A program made the position numbers and the translations under genes. The notes below the pieces were generated by a model. That model was not told the DNA's origin. It saw nothing but the letters and a program-made list of their open reading frames with translations, and made no database searches. A stretch of DNA of 22,915 bases from Condylostoma magnum (lineage: Eukaryota > Ciliophora > Heterotrichea > Heterotrichida > Condylostomatidae), in assembly GCA_920105805.1 (NCBI GenBank), contig CAKKTI010000358.1, forward strand, positions 1-22,915, read 5' to 3'. How positions within the stretch are numbered: position 1 is the first letter of the stretch; each line of letters starts with the position of its first letter. Shown piece after piece: positions 10,554-21,018 of this stretch.

Positions 10554-11934
10554 ATGGACTTTGAAGAGACTGTAAAGGAGCAACTACCAGATATCCACTC
10601 TTACATAAAAGAAAATCATTAAGAGGCTAAATGGAAGCAAATCGTTTAGGATTTAGAAACTTTGCACTGGCTTGATACCTATATTGAAAGTAAACAGCAA
10701 ATTCTAGTAGGTGTGGTAAAAGTTGCTGATAAATTTGCTATATAATAGTTTAAGGAAAAAGAAAGGTTTCCTGTGCTAACTCTGGACAGTATAAAACTAA
10801 TAATAAAGAATGTAGCAGATGAATTAATGGAGAACTATGACAAAAGAAGGCCTACTATTATTTCTATATAATAATCAATGGGATAGCTGTAATTTTGCAG
10901 ATTTGCTGAAAACTAGCTTAAAACAGGGGATTAATAAGACTTAACNNNNNNNNNNNNNNNNNNNNNNNNNNNNNNNNNNNNNNNNNNNNNNNNNNNNNNN
11001 NNNNNNNNNNNNNNNNNNNNNNNNNNNNNNNNNNNNNNNNNNNNNAAGGCCTACTATTATTTCTATATAATAATCAATGGGATAGCTGTAATTTTGCAGA
11101 TTTGCTGAAAACTAGCTTAAAACAGGGGATTAATAAGACTTAACTTCCTGTTTTAAAAAAATTCATAGGGCTTTTAAAACACTCAAGAAAACAATTTATT
11201 CATTACTTGATTAATTAGATTCCCATTTTTTAGCCGATTTGAATAAAACTATAAAAGAATACTTAAATTTACAGTTGTACGACAAAACTCTATTTAGTTA
11301 TGCATCATCATTGATGAGGGATCCAGAGATATCTGATATAGTGAGGAGTTTTCAGTAAACGAATCAGAGACCTTAATAGAATAATAGGTAAGCAGGATTT
11401 ATTAATTAAGGAAACTATGGCTAACCAAATTTCCAAAGAGGACCTTACATTCATTAGAAAGAAAGCTTTTATTCAGGAGAGTTTGATGAAAATGAACAAA
11501 GATCAGGATTCGGGAAAATTAACTATGCAAATGGGGACAAATATGAGGGATACTGGGAGAACGATAAATAAAATGGCCAAGGTGTTTACACATGGGCGAA
11601 TGGCAGCAGATATGAAGGGGAGTTCTACAATGGGTAGCTTCACGGGTATGGAAGGAGATTTTATTTCTCGGGAAATGTATATTCAGGAGGCTTTGAATAC
11701 AATAAGAAGAATGGAAGCGGGGAAATGAGGTTTAAAAATGGAGATAGATACGAAGGGGAGTGAAATAAAGATAAAATGAGTGGGCAAGGAATTTATTACT
11801 GGAGTACCGGAGATATTTTTGAAGGAAACTTTGAGGATGATAGAAGAAATGGAGAAGGGCTGCTTACTTTAGTTACTGGAGAAATTGTACAAGCAAATTG
11901 GAAAATGGGAAAAATGGTGGCTGAAGATAAGTAA
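10554..11934 (+). CDS. MORN-repeat protein (spans assembly gap)
   Basis: The N-terminal 200 residues are helical with no family I recognise (starts MDFEETVKEQLPDIHSYIKE), then a Gln/Asn-rich linker (FINQGNYGQPNF). About six MORN repeats follow: YSGEFDENEQRSGFGKINY, YEGYWENDKQNGQGVYTW, YEGEFYNGQLHGYGRR, YSGGFEYNKKNGSGEM, YEGEWNKDKMSGQGIYYW and a last one ending NGEGLL. The Trp of YEGEW is encoded by TGA (11761-11763), direct support for the Trp reading. MORN repeats bind membranes or scaffolds, often at ciliate cortex and cilia. A 100-N gap lies inside; the flanking 99 bases are duplicated, and collapsing the two copies restores one continuous frame. The stop is uncertain: TAA at 11932-11934 is the first of a cluster (TAA 11953-11955, TGA 11968-11970) near the convergent TTLL gene. 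Confidence 0.93.
10847..10945 (+). repeat. Left copy of 99-nt overlap at gap
   Basis: Identical to 11046-11144 and ending exactly where the Ns begin. Ninety-nine bases is the kind of overlap left by a k-mer assembler; see the finding on the gap. It is coding sequence of the MORN gene, counted twice. Confidence 0.95.
10946..11045. other. 100-N scaffold gap
   Basis: Exactly 100 unknown bases, a conventional placeholder length. The identical 99-base flanks indicate that the two contigs really overlap and that no sequence is missing. Confidence 0.99.
11046..11144 (+). repeat. Right copy of 99-nt overlap at gap
   Basis: Identical to 10847-10945 and starting exactly where the Ns end. The MORN reading frame continues directly from its last base. 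Confidence 0.95.
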
Positions 11935-11987
11935 GACGATGATCTTACTAATTAAAATGCGGAAATTTGATTATTAGGAAACTTTTA

Positions 11988-14336
11988 TTATTTAAACGAC
12001 TAATTTCAGTATTTTAAGTCTTGATTGTCTTCTACGCATACTTATTTTCCATCTTTTAAGTCTAACAGCCCTTTACTCCCTTCATTTTGCACAGTGTTTG
12101 CCAGATAACTAATTATTTACGTTAAAAGACCTTAGCCTTTGTGTGTTACTAAGCAGCTTATTATATCTAAGGCAACATTTTTATACGAGGCTCGTAGCAT
12201 TTATTCTAGTTAAGAGGCTGGAAACCCCCTTATCAATAATAATTTCGAGTCTTCTTTCTTTTGCAAATCTTCTAATATAGATTTTTATCTATCATCATGC
12301 AAAGATAAAAGTAATCTTCTCCTTCTTTCTCTCATTTCAATCAATCTACTTTCTAACTTTTGTCACAAACTGTTCTTATCTCCTCTTCTTTTACCCGATG
12401 AATGCCACATTCTATGCTCAATAAACTTCTTTAAGCTGCGTTTTCATTAAGGTTTAAGCTTTTATTCATTGATAGTTTTTATTATATGCATTAGTCTAGA
12501 AATATACTCCATTAGTACATCGTCACCTGTTATAACAATTTGTTGATTTTATTACCTTAGCTCACAACTAGGACAAATTTGATTAGGTTGATAGTTTCTT
12601 TTACATTTTTTGCATTTTTTTAGGCTTATTGATTATTATGATAGTTTTGTAGTTAATTCTTTAGTACTAGAGCTAATTGAAATAGGTTATACAGATTTAA
12701 CAGCGATTTTATTATTGAATAATTTAGAATATACACATTTATTTAGGATTCTCGGGGAAATAAAGTACTGGTCGTATGTATCAGTTCCATGGGACGGATA
12801 AATTCTAATAAAATTCCCTTTTCTATCATTTTCCTCAAGAACATCCCTTAGTATTTCTCTAAATTTTTAAGTTTTCATGAACCCTTTCATTTATCTAGGA
12901 GGAGATGAATTTCTCTGTATATTCATTTATTTTCTAAAGGGTTATTTCCCCCTTACTCTCGATCTTAATTTCAAAGCATTTTCCTTTTTCCTATCAAAAC
13001 TCCTCAAACCAATACAGTTTAAGCAATCAACTATCAAATTTGCCTTTATGAAGAAATCTAAGGGTGAATCAGTTGCAAGAGACGGTGACAAATTAACTTC
13101 TAGCAATCATGGTTTAAGGTTTTAGTCAATAATAACATCGAAGCCTAATAAATCAAAGCAGTTGTTTCTATGTATACCTGATTTTCTTACTTGATCTACT
13201 ACAATGCTTTCACAGGATAATATAGTTTTTATTATCAAATCATATATACGGCTTCACATGTAATTAGTATCCACTCCAATTCCATCTAAGTATCTGTTTA
13301 AAGCTGATAGAGATCACTTATTACCTGAATCATCCACCCTATGGTCTTTATTCTATACAAAGTTAGCATGTTTTTTATTTACACTGTAATTAGTTAAATG
13401 TATAAACCTGTTCTTTTTATTATCAGTCGAGAAAGGCTCACTGGCGAATCTGGCTAAGCCTTCATCATATACATAGATCCTTAGAGGCTCAAAGCAAGTT
13501 ATCAGTACATATATCCTCATATCAAACTTATAGCCGTTTATAAGTAATGGATTATCAATGTATTTTGAGATAACACATTATTCCTCTATAGGAACCTCTC
13601 CGATTGAATCTACTAAATAAATCCCTCTTCCCTATGATGAGCTGTTTGGCTTGATTATTCACAAAGATTTTTACTAGTGGAAAGCAATATAAAAATCAGC
13701 AAATTCATCTGGCAGCACAAAGGTTTCGGGTATAAAGTTAAAATTTTACTCACCAAATTTATCTTACATTGTTAGTATATTGTAACATAACTTATCTTTA
13801 CGGGTTATTTCATTTGTACTGGGGAAGTGGTTTACCCTTTGGTATTAGTTTAACCCGTCGAATATATATATCTAGGGAGACTAGCTAGTTCATAAAATGT
13901 TTCAATCATGAGTGTCTATTTATACAAAGTTTTAGGATTCTAAAACACTTTTCACTAATTTTGCTTCTGTTTTGAATAATCTAAAGCACAGATCAGCGCT
14001 TATTTGCAGTCTGTGGCTTTGAGTATCTCTCTAATGCTGGTGTTGCTTTATAGGGGAGAATACAACTACTGGTGGTCTATTATCTTCTAGATTTAGCAGA
14101 GACTAAAGCTCCTAACTACGATCTTATTAATCATTGTAGTACTTGAGGCATTAAGGAGACTACGAGCTGATTTAACGACCAGGTTTCCCTAACTTTCCAG
14201 CATTTACTCCTCTCCACACTTCCTTCTCCGCCTAATCAATAACTCTCACTACAGTAGTATTTTCACTTACATCTGCATTACTCCTAGGCAAAACCGTTAC
14301 AATTGAGAACTCTCCTTATTGATTTACTGAATTCAT
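11988..14336 (-). CDS. Tubulin tyrosine ligase-like (TTLL) polyglutamylase-type enzyme
   Basis: About 782 residues in one frame. The TTLL domain spans about residues 135-430: DWNILWTS, LNQYQRVNHFPSTNEITRKD, WIIKPNSSSQGRGIYLVDS (ATP-grasp loop), NPLLINGYKFDMRIYVLIT, IHLTNYSVNK, DLLGFDV and KPWLLEVNLSPSL. These match TTLL4/5-type polyglutamylases, which add glutamates to tubulin tails of cilia and cortical microtubules. Several invariant Trp are TGA (two near 13885-13910, one at 13107-13109, one in LWIIKP). The C-terminal half is basic, with a possible zinc ribbon (CKKC-x9-CPSC, about residue 575) and then Arg-rich helices that could bind microtubules. Tandem TAA TAA (11990-11985) is taken as the stop; an in-frame TGA at 12008-12006 could end it six residues earlier. 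The start ATG is 39 nt from the divergent gene at 14376. Confidence 0.96.
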
Positions 14337-14375
14337 ATTATCATCTTATAATAAGCTTCTAATTAGAAATTTGCA
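14337..14375. promoter_or_regulatory. 39-nt divergent spacer
   Basis: AT-rich stretch between the TTLL start (minus) and the F-box-like gene start (plus). Any shared promoter must be within it or inside the coding regions. No element is recognisable. Confidence 0.5.
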
Positions 14376-15578
14376 ATGGGTGGAAGATTTTCACAATAAT
14401 CCTAAGAGCCAGACGAGGTAATAAAAGCTCGTATTGAAAGATCTGTACTGATGCAGTAAAAGTGCTAAAGATAGCGGTAGGTTTACTCTACTATGGTGAG
14501 TCGGGTATTATAGAACGAAGATGTTATAAATGAGCAATTCAATAACACTTTTAGGCCGTCTTTTATGCACATACCAGAGCAGGCTTTGTTTTTGATAATA
14601 AAATACTGTGCACCTGATATCAGATCACTGCTAGGGGTTTCTCCTCTGCTGCATTTTAAAATTTCTGAAGCTTTAGACTAGGCATTCACTTCTATAGAAA
14701 GTAATTTTGCCTTGATTCATAGTCATGTGATGCTGTATAAGAAGGGGTTTATTAATACTGGAGTCATTTAAGTAAGTTCTGCATAGGGAACAAGGATTGA
14801 TAGGGTTTTAGTCGCAGAATTGCTGCCGGTTTTAAAGGGTTATACTATCAAGTTAAGGTATACTTATAGAGTTCATGGAAAACCACATACTTTTAAGGCT
14901 GAGTTTAAGTTTGACTGTATTGGGAAGCAGAGAAAGAATGTATGAGCTCATAGAGATGAATGCAAATTCCACGGAGATGATGTCAAAAGATCCTATACAT
15001 AACAAATTCCGTAGGTTTGTATCGGTGATTAAATAGAGTTTTCATTTAATTGACTTAGTCTACAAGGCCTAGTAGACTTAGAATCTATTGACTGACAACC
15101 TCCTTTGATTCAAGACACAAAAGGTGTATTGAATTCCTTATAACTGACTCCTAATCACATTCCTAAAAACTAAAGCAGTCCGGCAGATGATATAGATACA
15201 ATGAAGAAAAAGTTGTACTTGTATAACATTTCAAGACACTGTGAGGTAGAATTAAGCTAAATAGAATGATATGATAAAGAATATTTTATAAAGCCAAGAG
15301 ATACATATACATATGATCACTTCTTCCCATTTTTGTAATTAGTTAAAACGGAGTTTGCTGGTGTAGATTTAACAGTTTCTAAAAACATATACAAAGCCTT
15401 ACGGCCTGGAATTGTTCCTGATAGCGTTGGGAGAATTGGAATTTAAATTGAAGTTAAACCATAGCATGAGTATATAACTGAGGAGGTTAAGAGAATGGGA
15501 CTAATATTTGATAGACATAAGTAAATTCAGCTTAGAGTAGGAGATACATTTATTCTTTATATCAGTCGGGGAGGATAG
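14376..15578 (+). CDS. N-myristoylated F-box-like protein, ciliate-type family
   Basis: About 400 residues. The N-terminus MGGRFSQ fits an N-myristoylation signal (Gly2, Ser6), so membrane attachment is likely. Residues about 65-110 (IPEQALFLIIKYCAPDIRSL, then LGVSPLLHFKI) look like a divergent F-box. The remaining part has two similar segments, one with HRDECKFHGDD (about residue 192) and IPQVCIGDQIEFSFN, the other with GIQIEVKP and RVGDTFILYISRGG; these read as beta-rich modules. I recall similar uncharacterised ciliate proteins but cannot name a family. The stretch around residues 25-45 is dense in TAA/TAG, so the frame there is less certain. Tandem TAG TAA (15576-15581) is taken as the stop, 52 nt before the NEK kinase start on the same strand. 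Confidence 0.82.
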
Positions 15579-15630
15579 TAATTTTAAACATTGGTTATTC
15601 TAGTAGTTTTGTATGCAATTTCTTAATAAA

Positions 15631-16971
15631 ATGTCATTAACAAATTTTGAGCTTCTTGAGGAACTTGGTAAAGGAGCTTACTCCACTGTACATAAAGTAA
15701 GGCGGAAATCAGACGATATGATTTATGCACTTAAACAAGTACAAATTGCTAATTTATCATAGAAGGAAAAAGAAAATGCATTTAATGAAGTTAGATTGCT
15801 AGCTAGCATTCACTCTAAATTCATTATTTAGTACAAAGACGCCTTTATTGACAATACAAGTGACAGTCTATGGTAATTTGTAATCAGTATTATAATGGAA
15901 TACGTTGATAATGGAGACCTTTTCCAATTAGTTTAAAAGCAATTAAATAAGAATCAGTATTTACCTGAAAACTACATATGAAAAATGCTTATATAGCTAA
16001 TATACGGCTTGAAGGATCTACATAAGCTTTAAATTCTCCATCGTGATATAAAATGTGCCAATGTATTCATAACTTCAGACCAAAACTTTAAGCTTGGAGA
16101 CATGAATGTGTCAAAAATAGCTAAAAATGGTTTTCTATCAACACAAACTGGGACACCTTACTACGCTAGTCCGGAGGTATGAATGGATAAGCCATATAAC
16201 TAAAAAAGCGATATATGGTCTTTGGGATGTGTCATCTATGAAGCCGCCACACTAAAGCCTCCATTTAGAGCTGATGATATGAGAGGACTTTTTCAAAGGG
16301 TTGTCAAAGGATAATTCAGAAGACTTCCAAGAAACTTTTCACCTGATTTGAACTTTGTAATAAAAATTTTATTGACTGGGGATCCCGGAAAACGGCCTAA
16401 TGCTTGTTAGCTTTTGAGATTAGATTGCATAAGAAGGAGAATAAGAGCTTAAAATATTAATTATAGTAATGAGAACAGCAGTTAACTGCTGAGCACTATA
16501 AGGATCTCGGATGATTACTCAACTATCACTGATAGTATGCCAGGTCCTAATTACAAGAATGAACTAAGACTTAATAAATCTGAGCCAAGGTAGATAAAAT
16601 CTGAGTACAACTCATCATTACCTAGAATTTTATCACGAGGGTAAACTAGCTCATGTAAATAAACGGAATATAAAGGAATTACTCCTAGTCAATATCTTAA
16701 AAGTAACATAGAACGCCATTAAAGTAGTGTCAAGCCTTTGAGATATTTTATAAGGAAGACAGATAGAAAGTAGAAATTAGTGGACAATTCGATTTCATTG
16801 AGAAAAATAAGCAAAGATAGTAGTAAAGCTGATCTGCCTATATCACCCATGAAGTATGGCAGGTAAAAGTATTTGAATATTTTAAGGATTAAAAGAGCAT
16901 ATGGAGATGATAGAAGTGTAATGCTTTCTAGGAGGAACAAAGACAGAGTAAGAAGACTGTTAAACTCATGA
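15631..16971 (+). CDS. NEK-family serine/threonine kinase
   Basis: About 446 residues. The kinase domain spans residues 5-270: glycine loop [11 protein letters not shown], Lys35 (YALKQV), [10 protein letters not shown] (Asp139), [13 protein letters not shown] in place of DFG as is normal for this NEK subgroup, [16 protein letters not shown] and [20 protein letters not shown]. Catalytic residues are intact, so it should be active. The Trp of SPEVW is TGA (16180-16182). The C-terminal 175 residues are basic and Ser-rich without a clear coiled coil. NEK kinases regulate cilia length, basal bodies and cell cycle and are greatly expanded in ciliates. TGA at 16969-16971 is taken as the stop. If that TGA is Trp, the frame would run to TAA TAA at 17035, adding a hydrophobic AT-rich tail that looks non-coding. 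Confidence 0.95.
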
Positions 16972-17595
16972 ATTTTTGATTTTATATATTATTTATCTTT
17001 TTATACAGCTTTAACAAGTATTAAGTTCTCTTACTAATAAACACTCAATAAGTATATGTTTAAATAGCTTCAGCTATATATTTAATGTAATTAAATGAAA
17101 CACATTAGAGTATTTATTAAATCCAATAAAGAGTTCAGAAAGACTAATGTGATAATTACTATTCTGATTTATGATGTAAATAACTAATTTCTTTTGAACT
17201 TAAATTACTTAAAAAGATAGAAAATCAGCTCTTTTGGCAATTGAAAGCATTAAAATTCATGTTATGCCCAAGAATTGATAATACTAGATAAATGCACTTT
17301 ATAGTTATTATTTATTGACTTTTCAATCAAATTTAAAGCAGTTTAATTGTATACTGTACTCCTTCCTTCTTTAAAAGTAGTATCATTAAGGAAAATATAC
17401 TTCAATTTGAGATTATACACAGCTGTAATTAATTATCACAAAGATCTAAACTTCAGTAATGATTTATACGGGCAAAAGTATAAATAGTTCTTAGTCATTG
17501 ATAAGAGTTAGTACTTACAATCTCACGGAATTTGTCAATACTTTAACTGCAAAATCAGATTATCTAATAAATAAAACTTAGCTTATTAAATTAAA
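16972..17595. other. AT-rich intergenic region, no gene seen
   Basis: 624 nt between the NEK stop and the receptor start, both on the plus strand. It is strongly AT-rich with TAA/TAG/TGA at about random density in all frames. I see no protein-like frame, tRNA fold, tandem repeat or telomere-like motif. It should hold the NEK 3' end and the receptor promoter. Confidence 0.6.
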
Positions 17596-20500
17596 ATGGT
17601 AATAGTCCTATTATCTCTTCTCACAGCCCTTGGCCTTCCCTCTTTTGCTATCGTGGATGATTAAGATCCTTTGCTGTCTGACTTTCAATAGCATGTTTAG
17701 ACCAACACTTATAGTCAGTTTCTTCTCAATCCTGTCAATGATAGATAAGTTTACTACATGGCAATAACCAATCCCATACAATATTATAATGCCATGCGAA
17801 GAATAGGTACAAAAGACAAAATAATCGTAGAACTGTCTCCTTCCTTTCTTCAGAGAGAATAAATTATATACTTTTAAGAAAAAGCAACTCAGACATCCCA
17901 AGTAATTATTGACATTTTAGAATATTTCTAAATTGATGGGAAAATGGCAATATTTACAGATGGAACTATTTATAACTTGGAAATCTATCAAAACTTACAA
18001 GATTACTTATCTGATGATAGATTTGATATTCTATCTGCTCATTTGTTACCTGAATCAAAAGGTGAGTATATAAGGCACTATATACACAAATATATAAAGC
18101 CTTTGATTTATAAAAAGGTTATCTGTTTAGCAAATACTTTACTATGTGAAAGCTTAAGCGAAGAACTTAAAAAGGTAAAATTAAATAAAGTAGGCCAATT
18201 CTTTTTGATAGTGAATGAGTCATGCTCAAGAATCGATCAAATTGGATCTCTATGTATATAATAAGAGTTAAGTTTTCCATGGAACTCCATAACAACAGAA
18301 AGGTTTTATCACTTTTTAATAATTGATAACCTAATAAAGGAAATAATATCCACTGAAACTTGCCATGAAATCTTCATTGATTGTATAAGAACAGAACTTG
18401 TAAAGTTGATTGATAAGACAACATCATAGAAGAGATTTAATATTTGGAATTTAAAGCAAACCAAATGGGAAAAGGTAGGCACACATGAAAACCAACTAGA
18501 ATTGACTGAAAAGATAGTTTTCATTGGGAACACCTTTGATATTCCTAATAGTGAACCATATGAAATCAAAATAACAGGTAATAAGGATCCCAATGAACCA
18601 AACGGACTTATAGATTAGTATGCTGGACCAATAGGAATACTATATGACTTATTAATAGATCATTACAACGAGTCAGATGAAATTCTTCAGTATTTTACTC
18701 TAAAAATCTAATACGTCGAAGGATGTGGTGTAATGTATGGGACATATGAGTCATAGCTGAAGTGCATTTAGAAAGTAGGGGGAGACTTAGGAATAGCTTG
18801 GGTTTACAACTGATGGAGAAACAGTTTTGAGTCTCTTTGGTAAGTATTTGAAGATTTAGAAATAGAAACTCTACTACTATGCCCCGTTGATGGAAGCCCC
18901 TTATATGCTGATAGAACTAAGTATCCTCTATATGCAGGCCTTATTCCCGACATAACTGAATCATTTGACCTTTTTGGTAGATTTATGAAGCAATTTGGCT
19001 GAAATTTAGTAGTAGTTCTTTAAGATCCTATATTGAAATACGAAGCTGGGATACTAATGAACGCATTAGAAAAGCATGGAGTGGAAATTGAAAACAAGGA
19101 CACAGATTACTCTCATATAATGGTTACTTCTCCAGAAGATTACGAAGAAAAGTATCCAGACATAGTTGATTCTTATGTAAACTGTAAAACAAGGATTATC
19201 AATTCAGGGATACAAATTGCTTAATAATACTACTTGCCAAGCGTGTTCTATTAACGAGGATATAAAAATAGATTTGTTAATATATTCCTAGAAAACTATA
19301 CTGAATACGTGTTTGTTCCCCCGGGGTATGAGTATTTAAGAGAGTATTACCAAGGGACCCTTTCCTTTACTAGACAAGCCTATAGTAGTAAAGAAGGCCA
19401 ATGAATAAAGGAAGCTATTATGACATAGCTCGATGATGCACCTGATATCATGTCGTATATGTCCGATACGATTATTTTGCTAATAAACAGCATAGACCAT
19501 GCTCTAATGAGAGGACTAGACTATGAAAATCCTTACATAATACGAGATATTATGAGCTTTGTCTCTGTTGAAGGATGCACTACTAGGCTAAGAATCTAGT
19601 AAAGTGCAAACTTCCTATATTAGCCGTATATAAGATTCGATAGTGTTATGTATGAGGATAATACACTGCTTAAAAGATTCTTTATTGAGTTTTCTATATT
19701 CAACTCAAGTTTTGTTCAGTATAACACCGAGTTTGAGCATGTTTGGATTACAGGAAGTACAGAAATACCATCACCAATTCCTACTAATTCGCATAAATGC
19801 TATTACAAAGATGAAGGACAGATTTCTTATGGGTAAAACTTATCATTTGGATTAGTATCAATAATCATAATCATAACGATTATTATAGCTATCGTATTCT
19901 ATTTGATTACCTAGAAGAAATATATCAAAGATATAAAGAGAAAAACATTGTTTTTATGATAAGATCTAATGTTAATCTTAGCAATGATAGCAGAGGCAAT
20001 TTAGTACATTTCATCCGGGTTTAAATACAACCATATATACTACAGTCTAAGCTTGGCAATTACTACTTTTGGAATGTAGTTTAGCTCAGAATTGTCTTTT
20101 ATCAAAATAGGTTACAAGGTTGCTATTATTTTATCGATTAGTTTGCCAATAGTGTGGGTTATTCTATATATACTCTGCTATATTTTCTTAGTTAAAAAAA
20201 TACCAAGGTTGTACTTTATTGCCAGAACCGGGGAAACTTTACTTCCTTTAGGATGCAATATGCTTTTCTTTCCTGTAATTAAAATGCTACTAACAATTTT
20301 TTACTGCTTTGAAGGTCAATCAAATGATTAACTTAACTTACATTTTGATTGTGAGATTCCTTGCTGGTAGAAAGATCATTGGATTTATTTATCTTTTAGC
20401 ATGCTTGCTTTTTCTATTTATACTATCGCAGCTTTTCATTGTATCCTAAACCACCACAGGTACAAATTTTATATTAGAAGCTTGTATATGACTTAGCAAT

Positions 20501-21006
20501 TCATTTTGCAAAAGACTATCTTTAAACTTATTTATGTATTAGCAACGTAAGTTTTTATTCTAAGCCAATCAAAGTAGGAATTGATATGTATACTATTACT
20601 AATGATACAGTTTATAGTTTGCTTATTTGTAAGAAGTTATAATGATTAAAGGGTAAGGCTTATCTAAGTAAATGTAGCTTTTATTACTTTATTTCTTGGT
20701 ATAATCCTTTATTTTTCATGAAATTTAGAAGATCAATTCCATTTGATAGGATTTATTGCATCTTGTACTATAGCTACAATAGGCTTCATCATTTCTGTAG
20801 TATTAACTTTAAAACGCTCGAAATCTATACTAAAAATGCCTCAATCTGTATAGATTAAGTATTTATTAAGATATGCAGCTGGATTACAAGATCTTGATAA
20901 ATTTAATGAAGTAAAAGCAAATATAAGATAAAAGCAAAATGGGTAAAAAAACTATTTGAAGTAAATCATGAGATTATTCACAGATAAAATATATGTTATA
21001 GATTAG
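17596..21006 (+). CDS. Receptor-like protein: tandem periplasmic-binding-type ectodomain, about 10 membrane spans
   Basis: About 1136 residues in one frame. A clear signal peptide (MVIVLLSLLTALGLPSFA) is followed by a roughly 730-residue ectodomain. It appears to hold two ligand-binding modules of the ANF-receptor/periplasmic-binding fold: one with QVIIDILEYFQIDGKMAIFT and LLPES (about 100-240), another with IVFIGNTFDIP, DLGIAWVY and FGRFMKQFGWNLVVVLQD (about 308-640). Cysteines are scattered in the ectodomain. From about residue 750 come some ten hydrophobic spans (SIIIIITIIIAIVFYLI to FIASCTIATIGFIISVVLTL) and a polar basic tail. This is not a seven-span class C GPCR layout, although the ectodomain type is shared with class C GPCRs and glutamate receptors. 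It is probably a surface sensor for a small ligand. Tandem TAG TAG (21004-21009) is taken as the stop; in-frame TAA at 20929, 20944 and 20959 could end it earlier. Confidence 0.88.
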
Positions 21007-21018
21007 TAGCTTAAATTA

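Noticed and set aside
10847-11144. A biological tandem duplication of 99 bp
   Set aside because: Both copies end exactly at a 100-N placeholder and collapse to a clean reading frame, so an assembly overlap is simpler.
11417-11728. Plus-strand frame starting MANQISKEDLTF
   Set aside because: It is an out-of-frame shadow of the MORN repeats; the shifted frame gives YEGEF/YEGYW motifs.
12610-13125. Plus-strand open frames of 63 and 82 codons
   Set aside because: They lie antisense to the TTLL gene and show no family resemblance.
17611-17901. Minus-strand open frame of 96 codons
   Set aside because: It is antisense to the receptor's signal peptide and first ectodomain module.
36-21009. Karyorelict code (TGA sole stop) or Blepharisma-type code (TAA/TAG only as stops)
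   Set aside because: Genes end at TAA/TAG with no usable TGA nearby, and TAA/TAG are clearly Gln inside conserved domains.
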